From contig JAYKYS010000002.1 of assembly GCA_036924285.1 (NCBI GenBank), positions 41,555,501 to 41,619,500 on the forward strand: DNA of 64,000 nt, read 5' to 3'. The stretch's first letter is position 1. The number at the start of each line of letters is the position of its first letter. Made by a program: the position numbers and the translations under genes. Below are positions 36,401 through 48,834 of the stretch, piece after piece. The stretch is from Asterella californica. Its lineage: Eukaryota > Streptophyta > Marchantiopsida > Marchantiales > Aytoniaceae. Under the pieces are notes generated by a model. The model worked only from the letters and a program-made list of their open reading frames with translations, was not told the DNA's origin and searched no databases.

Positions 36401-37710
36401 ACACTAAATATATACTCAAAAAAGCTGTTTCCGCAAACTTAGTCAACCTTGCCTTGAACAGTGAACGATCAGAGTTACAACAGAGAAAGAATGCCTCGCA
36501 TCCAGACAACTTAGCCGACTGGGAAAAAGGAGAGAATTTTGTTACAATCCCTTGGCACACACGGACTTAATTCCGTCCGGGTGGCAACGTAGGAACAAAA
36601 CTAATTCAGAAAACCTCTCGACAGTAAGGCACTGGCATCGTTAAGAAAATTGTGCATAACGTAGTCAAAAGTTTACACTAAACTACCTCATGACAGCATC
36701 AATACGGTAAAAATATAACAAAGTATAAACCTACAAGGATTAACAACTGGCTCCCTGTTACGAGACTTGAAAACGGGACATAGCCCTCTGATATATTCTT
36801 GCTGTAGTGGGATGTAATTCTTCATTTAGACAAACCCACATGCCAGACAATGCTTATTCGGAAAAAATATGTAATGTATTCTGCCAACGATGAAAACTTG
36901 ACACAATGGATCAGTATAGTTCGTGGTTCAGATGAATTACGTGTTTAGTTCTTACTGCTAGTCAGAAGCTATTCCTGTTCTGGAGTCGCCTCATTTCGAA
37001 GTGGTAGTACCCTTACAATCTCCGCTTCTCATTGACATTGGGCTTTTCTGTCTCCACAATAATCTGGCTTGCTCTTATCTCAACTTATCTTTTTCCAGAG
37101 ATACCAGAGTCCACAGTAAAGAATTGCTTCGCTTATCAAGAAGTCTTCAAAACAAAATTGATATAGACGATTATACTTGAGCACGATCTTCATAGACCAC
37201 CCCATATGGATGCGACGTAATTACTAACAGGGATATGGAGTAAGTGTGACTTCATGCAATGGGGAAGGCACACATTTGGGGTGTTTTCTTAATAACATGA
37301 TTCAGTCATCACCTTACTCGAGAAGGAAGAGAGAAAAGGAGATGCGACAAAGCCGAAAATGAAATAAAAACTAAATATGATGAGGTCCTAGACCCCATGA
37401 CCAGCATTCATGCTAAGCTCATAACGCGACACAAACCAACTTTCGGAATGAGAAAAAGTAGTAAATATATCTAGTGATAAATTCAAGTAATCTCGATCAT
37501 CGCACAAACTCCCTTCTCAAAGAACAGACTGGTAAAGCTAGACACTAGAGGAGAGGACTTCAAAGACTTCAGAGCATCCCTCGTTAGTTCCCTGTGTCAG
37601 AAAAGGAACACATCCGCGATGCTTTTTCTGGTTCTCTAGTCAAATCACGTCCCAGACCTATAAACTTTTACCTCAAATTACAGCTCTTGATAAAAAACGT
37701 GCGTTCTAGT
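33441..37710. other. Non-coding DNA between the two 120-bp direct repeats
   Basis: No retroelement or host protein domain was recognised in any frame. If the flanking repeats are remnants of LTRs, the internal region has lost its coding content. Confidence 0.35.
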
Positions 37711-37823
37711 TATATTCATACGTCGAGAATGGGAGATTTTATCAAGGACCACTCTCTAGTACAGAGGTAGATACGGGGCCAAGTACATAGTAAGTAGCAT
37801 AAAGGGGCCGAATGTGTGCTAAC
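37711..37823 (+). repeat. 120-bp direct repeat, right copy
   Basis: Diverged copy of 33156-33276 in the same orientation, with small deletions after GTACAGAGGTA. Confidence 0.85.
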
Positions 37824-39374
37824 AATGCCGACTGGAGTTATCAAACGTGCGTTATAGTTGGTAGAGAGATGACATGCACACCGGACCACGAGAGTTGACC
37901 TCCACTTCTGTTGCCTAGCAGTTTTTCCTGATTTTCATATTAATGGAGGTACAACCTTGTATGAAAGTTTTATCAAACAAGTGAGATTTGACTTCTTTTG
38001 GGTAAAACTTGACCAGCATGTCCATAATAATTCAGAAGAAGCAGCACCGCAAAGAGATCTTGTCAAATAGATCTAGCCTTGCTCTGCAAAAATGGCGAAG
38101 GATCAGACAGACCCGGGTTGTGATTCTTCTTGTTCTACTTTTGGAATTCCTGAAATCTATCTGGTTACCCTCACCCGGTTGCACAAACCTGCGCAGTGGA
38201 CACGGCACTGCTGCCACGTTCTCAACTGAGGGCTGTACGTTCAGAAGTAAGGGAGGAAAATGTCGCATCCCTTGCTGTGGAAATGGACATCTTTTCTAAA
38301 ACGTATAAGATCGCAACATAGCGAAATCACAACCAAGAGTTGGACCGGATATAATTTCGTTGTACATCTTCTGCTACATAAGGGGAACATACAATAGACA
38401 CCGTCGAGTCTTCACCGGCGTTTACGATAGGAAAAAGTAATGTTGTCTCGCGAATGGACTGCAGCGCGTAGATACCGGCGTGGACACCACTTTCTGACTC
38501 TCCTGATCATCAAGCAGCGAGAAGAAGGAAGAGTTTGAACAGTACCTCTGTAATCGAGGGAGAAATCGTGCTTGATGTGGACGTACACCATCTCTCATCC
38601 GTTCTGATACAATGTAAATTTTGGTCTTATCCCCGTACCATAAACTTCGACTGTATCACAGTTCAAGAGCGAGAAGCACGCTATTCCCGCCAGCTTCTCC
38701 AAAATCTTCAGCATGTTACACCGTGACACGAAGAACATGTGTGCCCCTGATAACTGCCGATCAGGCTTGGTCCATCCTTTGGACGAGTCCAATGCCAACC
38801 TCCATAGAGTGGTACATACTGGTCACTGGAGAACACCCGAAGAAGAAACTACTCCATTGAAGCTGAGTACTCTCCGCACCAGATTATGAGCCAGAGTCTT
38901 GCCCCCATGACCAATCCTCTCTCATATTTCTTCCGTACCGTACGCAAGGTCGAGCTACTTCCAGCAGCATTGTAGTATCTCAACACCACAAAACACTTCC
39001 AAGAAGGACGGGGAAGTGACTCCACAAAACGGGTACGTCCCCTAGTATTCGTCACCACACTCGATTATATTCCCACGCTGCTTGAAACTCGTCCAAACCA
39101 AGTAATAACCAAACCAATCCGAAATCATAAGCGCAAATTGCGGAACGTGTGCGAAATTTGAAGCGCAAACGAAGACCGAGGGCACCTCAACACCCATTCA
39201 CGACGAAATCGGCTCCTTTCATAAACGAAACTCACCGTAGTTCAAACAGCATCACCCATTCGAAGCAGAGCGGCGAAGCAGAGCGGCGAAGCACAGGAAG
39301 CGGAACCGGAAACGAACTTTGCAAAGGTGGCAGTGCGCCACTGCGTCCTGACCATGTTGGCGTGCACGGGGGTA
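37824..39374. other. Unassigned DNA
   Basis: Minus-strand frames at 38595-38798 and 38849-39058 have protein-like composition but no recognised family and no consistent splice sites. A 13-bp GAAGCAGAGCGGC unit is repeated in tandem near 39263. Confidence 0.3.
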
Positions 39375-39390
39375 CAGGTGCATGCACCTG
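39375..39390. other. 16-bp perfect palindrome at the edge of the 82-bp array
   Basis: CAGGTGCATGCACCTG, immediately before the first tandem unit. Confidence 0.9.
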
Positions 39391-39392
39391 GT

Positions 39393-39625
39393 CACCTTTG
39401 ACCATTTAATCCAGTTCTCCTTTTATTAACTACGTCGACTGATTGAACCAACAATGGCGGATGGGGTTGCTCGCCACCTTTGACCATTTAATCCAGTTCT
39501 CCTTTTATTAACTACGTCAGACTGACTGAACCAACAATGGCGGATGGGGTTGCTGGCCACCTTTGACCATTTAATCCAGTTCTCCTTTTATTAACTACGT
39601 CGACTGACTGATGAATGGCGGCGTG
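39393..39625 (+). repeat. Tandem array, about 2.8 copies of an 82-83 bp unit
   Basis: Units begin CACCTTTGACCATTTAATCC at 39393, 39475 and 39558. They contain CTCCTTTTATTAACTACGTC and CAACAATGGCGGATGGGG. Near-identity between units indicates recent expansion. Confidence 0.95.
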
Positions 39626-39659
39626 GAATTCCGCCGTCGAATATGCATGCTGGATGAAC

Positions 39660-40015
39660 TCCGGGGCTTTTGCTCGCTTAATGATATCAGGAATATATAT
39701 AAATGTTAAGTTAAAAATATATACTAATTAAATATAAAAAATTAAAATATTTTATAAATATTATCTGTTACCCATGTCTAGAAACATGGAAGGAATAAGA
39801 GATAACCCATAAGTATTGCTGTCAGTGCCGCGCATCAAAAGATACAAGTCCGAGAGTCCACAATCATTAATTCGTTTATATACTGTGATGTTAATTTAAT
39901 ATCTAACCCTTCTTGTCGGAAGGATTAGGTATTAAATTAACCATCTGTATATTTACCTCCTCCATTCCCTTGCCGGGATCTCGTGCTGTACAAGGATAGA
40001 AATGCACGGCTGCAG
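39660..40015 (+). repeat. Copy E of the two-hairpin dispersed repeat
   Basis: TTTTGCTCGCTTAATG with TATCAGGAA, then ATAACCCATAAG, then a nearly perfect AT dyad (GTTAATTTAATATCTAA ... TTAGGTATTAAATTAAC, about 39891-39942). CCTCCTCCA and a terminal ATGCACGGCTGC follow. The leading part matches copy C and the end matches copy B. Confidence 0.7.
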
Positions 40016-40061
40016 AAACCTCCACATCGAAAAAAATCTAAATACACATTAAAATGAAAAA

Positions 40062-41270
40062 GAACAAGTAACTCCTCTTGCAATGGAGTTACTGGGATAT
40101 GCGTGAACGATGTTTTGGATTTATTCTTTTCCTTCTTCTCGATTTCATAACGACACCAAATCTCCGTTCTCGCTACTTCCTTCACTTCTGGATTTCACCA
40201 AGACTCCAGTTGTCCTTTCTCGCTACTTCTTTCATTTTTCGGTTTTCGCCACTCCGTCTGTTTCATTACATGACAAAACATTCCCCTCTTCTTTTTATTT
40301 TTCACACGTATATTATTTTACTGCATCGCAACAAGTACATACACTTGTGTATTCAATGGAATTGCATAGCTATGTGATAATGATTTTTTTAGATTTTTTT
40401 CTCTTCTCGATTTTCATAATGACTACATCTATAAATTCTTGTTTTTTCTTTTCTCTTTTTGTTTTTTAAAATATTTCCATCCGTTAGAAACGAGATTTAT
40501 CTAGATATATCCTCTTCCTTTTTCTTTCTGGTTTTCACTATCTATATCAATCTTTTCTATTTTCACAAAGCCTCTATCCGTCCGTTGTGCTACACAACAG
40601 AACATTCCTCTTCTTCTTTTTTTCACGATTTACGTATAGCTATGCTAACGCCTAGCAGAAACATCAAATGACGTGACTCTTCACAATCTGCCTGGACACT
40701 GCGATATACGATACACTACTAGTGCATATCGATGTATCCATTGAGCCACATCGTCCTTGTAAACATTTTGTTGGTATGCATTAGTATAACTATACGTCCA
40801 TTCTGAAAACCGGAAAGAGAATGAGAGAATTGTTGTCGTGTAACTAAACGGACGGATGGAGTCATAGTGAAAATAAAAAAAAAACAGTGGGAACGTACAG
40901 ATGGAGTCGCTGTGAAAACCGGAAAAGAGAAAAAAAAGAGATAGATCCAAGAAAATCGCTAATGCATACTCTGCACTTCCACTGCAAGCAGAGCTCGTTG
41001 TTGCTATGTAGTAACATAACTATACGTCGATTGTGGAAACCGGAAAGGAAGAGGAGAACTTTTGAAAATGTTTTTCTTCTAACAATTTATCATTTAACGA
41101 AACAAACGGATAGAGTCATGATGAAAACCGAAAAGAGAAAGGAAGCAGTGAGAATGGATAGATGGAATCGTTGTGAAAACCAGTAAAAAAAAAAAAAAAA
41201 AAATGATCCAGAAAATCTCTAACGCATAGACCTGCAAAATTCCATTGCAAGCAGAACTACTTGTTTATTC
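40062..41270. mobile_element. 1.2-kb foldback element
   Basis: The left end (ACAAGTA..CTCTTGCAATGGA) is matched in reverse complement at the right end (TTCCATTGCAAGCAGAACTACTTG). Inner sequence is built from iterated GGTTTTCACNA / TGTGAAAACC, TCCGTCCGTT / AACGGACGGA and CTTTTTCTTT blocks, one orientation on the left and the opposite on the right. No coding sequence. It is flanked by copies E and F of the two-hairpin repeat in opposite orientation. Confidence 0.65.
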
Positions 41271-41424
41271 CTTTTAAATAAAATATATATACTTGTAAAT
41301 GGATTCTTTTTCTTCTACGAAAAGCAAGACAATGACTAGTCCTTCGCTGTGGAGCTTTGTGCAGCAGACTGTTGTTGCATTTTCATGGAGGGCTCTTTGA
41401 CAAAAGACTCGAATGAAATGAAAG

Positions 41425-41478
41425 AATGCATGTATGCATATTCATGTCCTCCATCTTTGGAGGAGTGGAATCATATCT
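41425..41478 (-). repeat. Copy F (GC hairpin only) of the two-hairpin repeat
   Basis: ATGCATATTCATGTCCTCCA followed by TGGAGGAGTGGAATC. Orientation is that of copy A, opposite to copy E across the foldback element. Confidence 0.5.
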
Positions 41479-41679
41479 TAAGTGAGAGAGGTCTACATTA
41501 AGAGCGTGCCGATCGTGTAAAGATATGTTATGTGAAACTCTATGATATGTTCAAACTCACAAACACCCTGGTTTTACCCAAAAATCTCTTCTACTCACAA
41601 AACCACGTGGCTTCCAAACCCTTCAGAAGGTGCTATGGATCATAACATACAACTACTACTTAAAATACAACACAAATAC

Positions 41680-44600
41680 ACACTGAGAAGACAGAGAAGT
41701 AGTACGGTCACGGCTTCCGGTCTTCTCATGTCGAGTTCCAGAAGCAATTCTCAGCCTCTGGAAGTTCAACTCGGCTTCTGACATCTTCAGAATACTACCT
41801 CTACTCCGTAGATGTCAATTACTACTTCATATTACAAATTACTCTTACGATTTCTAACTGGTTAGATCAATCACAAGGTGTATATTGCATGTAGCCTTCC
41901 TAGGCTTCTGCCTGCTGAAATGGTCTTCAGAAGCACTACAACAACACTTACATCCACGGATACTCACACGAAGTTTTTGAAACCAAATAGAAGATAGAAT
42001 GAAGATGGAAAGAAGAAAGAAGAGAAGGAAGAAGAGAAAATCAAAACGAGAGAAAAGAAAAGAAAAGAGAGAAATTAATGTTCCGACAAGTTTCAAGTCC
42101 GGATCTTGACTAGCAAGTCATCCCCGCTTGTAGTAAATTGGGTAAGAAGATCAAATATCTACTTACAGTCACATTGTCTTCTGGTTGAGGATGACGTCTT
42201 CTGGTGTGGAAAGAAGTCTTCTGCCGTGGAAAGAAGTCTTCTAGTTTCTTATGTCTTCACTTCGACTGCTCTGACTCAAGGGATCATCTCCCATGGACAG
42301 TCTGTATGTGGATCCGAAGTGCTCAACTGGATGAGACAAGCTTGGACATTACACAACTTCTAACAATCACCGTCACTCAACAAGAAAGCTTCCCATGCAC
42401 AATTGGATATGAATTCGATGAAACTCAATCCCCAGAAGACATAGACAAAGCTTATGTAAACAAAATCTGCAATCCAATCCATGAGAAGAAGTTACATTGG
42501 CTTCTGGAAGTTACTTCTTCAGCTTCTTGTCACTATCTCTCGACACACCAACCTAAACAGGAGTGCACGAGGATGTCGTTCCCTGTCTATGCTATCTATT
42601 TCTGTCTACACTCCACGATCCTCTCTTGGGTGTGGAGGTTCAGACCTACTCCACGTAACAACACTCTGTGTGTAGCCTCATGTGTAGTGTGTGTGTACAA
42701 TTCTACATCGCCCTCTATCTTATACAACCGTCTTGAATCGCATGAGAGAGATCTTTTCGAATCACAACTACAGCCCAGATGATAAAATGAGGCACTGTCA
42801 GAGGGCCACCTCCTCCTAGACTTTAGTTCCTCCTCAGTTTTTGAAAGTATTTCCTACTCCTTCTGCAACTAATCTTACCACATGGATAGTATCCTAAAAA
42901 TAAAAAGGGGAGTTGTCAAGCTTAAAATAACTAACTCTGATTTCTTACAAAATAGCGAGGTACAAACAGCTAACTAAGTCTCCTACTTATTCCTGGTCAC
43001 TAGATGTGACCTCCATGGGATCCACACATGTCTGACTACTTAATTCATCTTTTGGTACCATGGGCGGCTCTGCTGGTACCTCTGGCGCAATTGAGATGGC
43101 ATCCGTCTCAATGACAGCCATGTGCGCTTTTGTAATTGGCTCGGAAGTCAAAAGATGTCCTTGGGAAGCCGTACCCATCTACGCTTCTTGACTCTTCTGC
43201 AAGATCTGCTTGATGCGGGGAGTTGGGAAGATCTTATAGGGGTCAGAGATAGTCATCAACTCCACTCTGAACACCTAAGAAGCCATCTCCTCTTCTTGTC
43301 TTCCAAAAGACGTCTTGGCTTCTTGAGCTTCCTCGCATGTCTTCTTTGCTTCCAGTGCTGTTTGTGGTGCCCACAATTTGCAAGATTAGAGATTTTTTTC
43401 AAAAATTTGAAGTTAATGACGTGTCTATATAATTGAAGTAACCTTATTACTTAAGTTTAACCCTACTTAGCAGGAAGATGAACTTAAGGTGAATTCCTGA
43501 GAAGAAGCCAACTTCTTTCGAAGCAGAAAGATGAACGTCTTGTGGAAGATGAACGTCTTTTAGAAGCCGGAAGGCGAAAGGCAGAGTGTGCTTTCCAAGA
43601 AGACGATGACTGCAACTGCAAGAAGTACCAACCACGCACCAACTAGGTAAGGATAGGTATACCTAACGGATAGTCACTACCGTAGTAGGTAGGGCTGGGA
43701 TAGATCGAGCAATTACCTAATCGCGGAGGAGAGGACAAAGAAGCCAAAGACGCAGCAGCACCATAGCTTTCTCTTCTACTTCTCTACTCGATTTCGAATT
43801 GAGAAGGATAGTGAAAGCGCGTACAGAAGCGAACTACAATAAGAGAGTGAGAGAGGATATCTTCCAACAGGTACTCAAGGTAGAAGGATTGAGAATCGAA
43901 GATTGGAAATTGAGAATTGAAGGAGGAAATTGAGAGTTGGAAGCTTCAGATCGAAATAGCTAGAATGCAATTGTAGAAGCAGATCGCAGCAGCTCGGATT
44001 CGATTGTAGAAGCAAGATCGTGGCAAGGCGAAAGCATTGAGAGCAAGATAGAATCACTGGGCGTGCAAAAGATTGAAGAAGCAAGCAGAAGCGTAGTAAC
44101 TTGGAAGTGCAGTACTGAGGTTCTTCTCACTTCTTCTCCCTTCTCCATCGCTTCCGCCTTCTGTTCTTATGTTTTTTGCGCTTTTCTGATTGTTTGCAGG
44201 AAGCTTATCGATCCTTTCATTTCCCTGAAATTTTTCTGAGAAGATTGGAGGCGGAAGCGCTGTCTAATTTTTGACAGCCCTTTTCTCAATCTCTTCTTGA
44301 GAATCGACATTGAGCTTATTCTTCCTCTTGTTTCAAAATTCTTTGTTCTGTCTATCAATTTCTTTACCCCAATGTGCTTCTGTCCCAGAATCCGTGGACA
44401 GAAGACTCGTTTGAATGTCTGGACATTTTCACAAGCCGAATGTTTGAAATTCACATCAAGTAGTTGGATTGGATTGGAATTTGAGTTGTGAGAAGCTTGA
44501 TATGAATCCAAAGTGAAATTGAGGGTTGATATTTATTTCGAGAAGTAGGAAACCGGGAATCAGACCAGTGCCTCCTAAGCATCCTGGCTTCTCAAAACCA

Positions 44601-45700
44601 CATCTTCCTAGAGAGCTAGAAGATTGGAAAGGCTGGCAGAATGCGCAAAAAGATGCGAGGATCCTCTACGGATCTCTTCTGTCTGATCCATAGCAGTCTG
44701 TTCCTTCTTCTTCTCAAAACTTTAGATGAGAGTTGTGAGAGGACTTGCTGGCAGAATCTGGAGAGCAATGTCAAGAGTCTTGTCTTCTCATTATGCAACA
44801 AGCTTCTTCTGAGAGTGTACGCGAGGTGAGGAGTCAAAAAACAGAATGTGAATGTTCAGTGTCTATTGTGAGGCTAGATTGCGTGTAAGAAGTCGAAGAC
44901 AAGTCAGACTAGTGATGGGAAGCCTAACTACGGGAAGTCTTCTAAAGATGTCAGTTAATCAGAAGCTGTCCCGGGAGTCTTCCTGGATGCCACTATCACC
45001 GCAGGCGTCCTCAAACCTTCTTCTGATCGATTCGCAGACTTTGCTTCTCAAGCATCTTTTCATCTTTTGTTAGGAAGTAGGCTGAATTACAAAGTGGATT
45101 GTTTTCTTAGGAATCCATGAGATGTCTTGCTTAGTTAAGATTGGGTAGATATAGATCGGAAGACGTGATGCACTTAGGAAGCACTGTTGAAATTTTGGAA
45201 GACAGAATAGTTGTCTTCTGGAAGACTAAATTCGTCTTTTGAGAACAGAAGTTGGACTGTGAGGGTCTGATAAGGACTGAGTCTTAGGCTCACAACAAGT
45301 ATGTGTGCTATGGTGTAGCGGAAGCCCGAGGTAAAGAGATCATGGCACAGATGAGAGAAGCGCTTTAGAAGGAATTCAACTTCACCGCAGAGAGGAAGCT
45401 TCTGACCTTAGTCCGCACATGGGATGATGTCTCCAGGGAGATGTTGGTGGAATTAGAACATGTTCCGTTACATGGATCGACAGATCGAGAACCTGAAGAC
45501 TCTCTACGGTCTTCCCTCGATTCTCCATCCTGCAGCTACATCTTCTGGAGCACCAAGACCAGCCCATGTAGGTCTCGATAAAGAGGAGTTCGACCTCGCT
45601 GTTCACTTGATGGTGATAGCAGTGGAAGCAGAGAAGACATGCGAGGAAGCCCCAGAAGACAAGACGTCTTCTGAAAGATAAGAAGAAGAGACGGCTTTCC
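41680..45700. repeat. AGAAG/CTTCT-rich retroelement-like zone
   Basis: AGAAG, GTCTTC and GAAGTCTTCTG motifs are strongly over-represented on both strands for 4 kb, including a 20-bp tandem (GTGGAAAGAAGTCTTCTG) at 42206-42242. A 74-bp inverted pair (43288-43361 against 45616-45690) spans the right half. No RT or integrase is seen, so this may be a degenerate or non-autonomous LTR element. Confidence 0.5.
44557..44700 (+). pseudogene. Possible gag-type fragment
   Basis: The plus-strand frame reads PPKHPGFSKPHLPRELEDWK, then WQNAQKDARILYGSLLSDP, then a stop at about 44690. The Trp-rich, helical layout resembles the start of LTR-retrotransposon gag proteins, but this is pattern similarity only. 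It sits between the 43.29- and 45.62-kb inverted repeats. Confidence 0.3.
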
Positions 45701-45710
45701 AAGTGTTCCA

Positions 45711-46500
45711 AGACCTTGAACAATCTATTCGATCATTCCTATTGAAACTTTTCAGATATCTTACTGATAAGACATCTCTCAATCTTGAAAAGTTTCACTC
45801 AGAAATTCGACCTAGAACTCAAGCAATAGCTAATCTCCCTTGACTGTCACAGTTCGCAACATCCGTCTCATCAAGTCTAATAACAAAAGCTTCTCCAAAC
45901 TTTGAGACATCAGTTCTTTCAACCTGATAGACCAATGATGATAAAACTTCATAGGAAGCTTTATTGGACCCTTTACTCGTACCCTCAACAATTTTCAAGT
46001 CAAACCTCAATCCAACTCTCAGCTATGGACCAAACCTTAATCTGTGCTAACTTTAGAGCTTTACAGACCCAGGTATGCTTGATCCAAGACCCTTAACAAT
46101 CTATTTGATCATTCCTAATGAAAATTTCCAGATATCTTACTGATAAAGCATCCCTCAATCCTCAAAACTTTCACTCAGAAATTTGACCCAGAACTCGAAC
46201 AATAGCTAATCTCTCTTGACTGTCACAGTTCGCAACACTCGTCTCATCACGTATGTACTCTTCAACTTCAATCGCGTAGTTGATAGACCAAAATGATAAG
46301 GAATCAACTGAACTTGATATCAAAACGACCATCCTCTTGTCAGATCTCCAATCCAACTCACATATCCTTAAAACTTCTCACAAATCTCTCAGAACAACCA
46401 GAAACATCACAATGATCTCAATCCTTCATCCATCAATCTCACCTCCATCCCTCATCACCTCCTCAATCCTTCATGAAATGGATCAATTCTTCAGCCTTGA
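45711..46500 (-). repeat. 3' LTR region with 376-bp internal tandem repeat
   Basis: AGACC-TTAACAATCTATT starts at 45711 and again at 46087. The subunits share the ATATCTTACTGATAA and GACTGTCACAGTTCGCAACA blocks. The second subunit diverges after about 46250. Confidence 0.65.
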
Positions 46501-47636
46501 CTTTAGCTCCGGTCGAGATCTTTCTAACCATATCTTTCATTGCTCGAATTGACCTTCGAAGCCTCTCGAAACCACAAAAAACATCACGGAGAGTCATAAG
46601 AACACCATTGATCCAAAAGTAGACATATGAGAGCAAAAAGAGATTTGATTTTTGTCTTTTCTTCATCCAACCTTTTCTCCTGGAACGATTTTTAACACCC
46701 AAGGAGACACAAAACATCGATAAGACTAGAAGAATCCAAAAATCCTTGAGACATGTTGAAAGACTCTCTACGAAATATAAATATACAGAAGCGCTCAACT
46801 AGAACGGAACAATTGAATCACCGACTAATACAAAGTCAATATTACAACATGAAAATGATTTACAATGAAAGATACGACAAAAAGAAACGGTGAAGCTATC
46901 ACTTGGTTGAAATAATCTTCCCCGAAGTTTCTTGCGATCCATGCCCCATGATTGATCTTTGACCTACACTGATACCGGATATCGACTCAGACGTTGAAAG
47001 GAACGTTGGTTGGATAGTTGAGATCCATTCTTCGTCACAGTAAGATGTACACCGTCAGATTCCAAGTCTCTCCCTATGTAACAACCGGAAGGATTATCAG
47101 AAGCTGTAAATCCATCATCCTCCTCATGAACTCGTTACTAAAATACGAAACAAACCATTGTTGAAAATGATCACGATGGATGTAATGAAGCTTGATGTGA
47201 AACGGATTCGAGAAAGGAAGATCTGGAGCTAGTATCAAACCTCCATCCATAACCACCACTCTCGCACTTCTTCACTCCTCCATGCAGACCGCCGAGAATT
47301 CTCACGAACCACCCGCTAAAAGAGAATGTCTCACAACCCTTCGATCCCTCATTTTATACCCAAATTTGGCAACAATAACCATTGAAGTGAACACGCACAG
47401 ATTGATGACTTGGTACTTTTCACTGCCATACTATTACCTAAACAGATAATTGCGATCGTGGCATCCTTCACATCGTTTGCCAAGTTACATGATAGGTTCA
47501 TGAAACGTAGAAAAGAAACACAACATAAGTTCCACAGGAATTTCACACAGGAGTCGAACCACCACACAACATCCACCTCTTCTAAACGTGAGCATCCTCT
47601 TATGCGTCACAAAACACTCACAAGTTGTGCTCGACA
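46501..47636. other. Non-coding part of the retrotransposon between integrase and LTR
   Basis: No open frame with a recognised domain. It includes TTTATACCC near 47353 and short direct repeats. Confidence 0.4.
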
Positions 47637-48830
47637 TCACACAATATCTTCGTCCTCTTGATTGATGTCGTTGTTAGTAACATCTTCAACACCCATATCT
47701 TCTCCGTCATCATCCAAGAGATCAAACTCCGCTCCGAGCTCCTCTATGCTTATCTCTTCATCTCGTTTCTTGAAGAGTTTCACACGCTTCCCTACAATGA
47801 GAAATTTTAGCTTTGCTCCATCAAACTCTCTTAGTGAATATGTGACATTGTCATGCACGACAAGAATCACATATGGACCAAACCATCGCTTAGAGAATTT
47901 TCTAAGCGCATTGTGTTGGTTGTCCAAGCTACTATCATAAACCAACACCTAATCTCCTTCTTTAATCTCCTTCGGTCTTAGTTGATGACGTTTATCAAAT
48001 TTGTCTTTGTTTCTCAAAAGTACCTCTTTCAGCTTCTCCACTACAATCTCTACATCTTCAGGTCTTCTCTCCAGTTGACGAATTCGAACAACAAGAAAAT
48101 CTTCTGTAGACATATCATCCTCCCAAGATAAAACACTCCAAGTGGGTATGTGCAATGGGCATGATAGATTTCTGTCCTTGCATAAACTCCGTCGGCATAT
48201 ATCTCGTGATTGAACTATGAGTTGAACGATCAGCCCATCATGCGAATGAAAGAAACCTCGGTCATTCTCTTGCCTTCCCTTTGCAAGCTTTCACAATAGC
48301 TTTCACAATAGGAGAATGAACATGTTCACTCTTTCGCATTTCTCTTTGGATTGCTCATCAGTGTTGAGCTCATCTCGATCAGTCTTGATCTTCTCAACAC
48401 AATCATATCTACAAACCACATCTTCCAACAAGAATTTGCAGACTCTTTTCGTGGATTTTGTCCGTAAGGGTCATCCTTCTACTAGGTTGGACAAATCTTC
48501 ACGTGTCACAACTAAATATTGCATCTGTCATATACCAACTGGCATAATAACAAGATCTACTACCCACTTATAATGCATTGCAAGTGGATAAGTAGGATGT
48601 AACTCATCTCGATGTCAAATTCCTGAATACTCTTGACAAGTTTGGCATGTCTCCACAAATTGAAGTACATCTCTATACATGTTACGACACCAATATCTCT
48701 CCTTTAGCTTTGCACGTAACCTTTTGTGGCATCTTACCACCTTTCTTATCTCACTTCCACGAATAACCACATTGTAGCAAGTAGTTATAAGCTTTCCTCC
48801 TGATTTGTTTAAAGTGAGCATCACTCCATC
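47637..48830 (-). pseudogene. Integrase (zinc domain, core and C-terminal domain), broken
   Basis: The zinc-binding end carries WCRNMYRDVLQFVETCQTC (48615-48824). The core region holds HYKWVVDLVIMPVGI, then a stop, QYLVVTREDLSNL and KIKTDRDELN. The C-terminal piece reads KFDKRHQLRPKEIKEGD, a TAG at 47949-47951 where the family has Trp, and then VLVYDSSL...KRWFGPY. The frame then runs to about 47637, ending in an acidic tail. The integrase would have inserted the element's DNA copy. Several stops show loss of function. Confidence 0.75.
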
Positions 48831-48834
48831 CTAC

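Noticed and set aside
38009..38299. Cys-rich plus-strand frame ending TEGCTFRSKGGKCRIPCCG
   Set aside because: Slight resemblance to Cys-rich WRKY19-type repeats, but only one imperfect unit and no neighbours.
38595..39058. Minus-strand frames that could be exons of a host gene
   Set aside because: Composition is protein-like, but there is no recognised family, no consistent GT-AG phase between them and several stops.
42204..42782. 192-codon plus-strand open frame
   Set aside because: It lies within the AGAAG-rich repeat zone; the sequence has no family motif and skewed composition explains the lack of stops.
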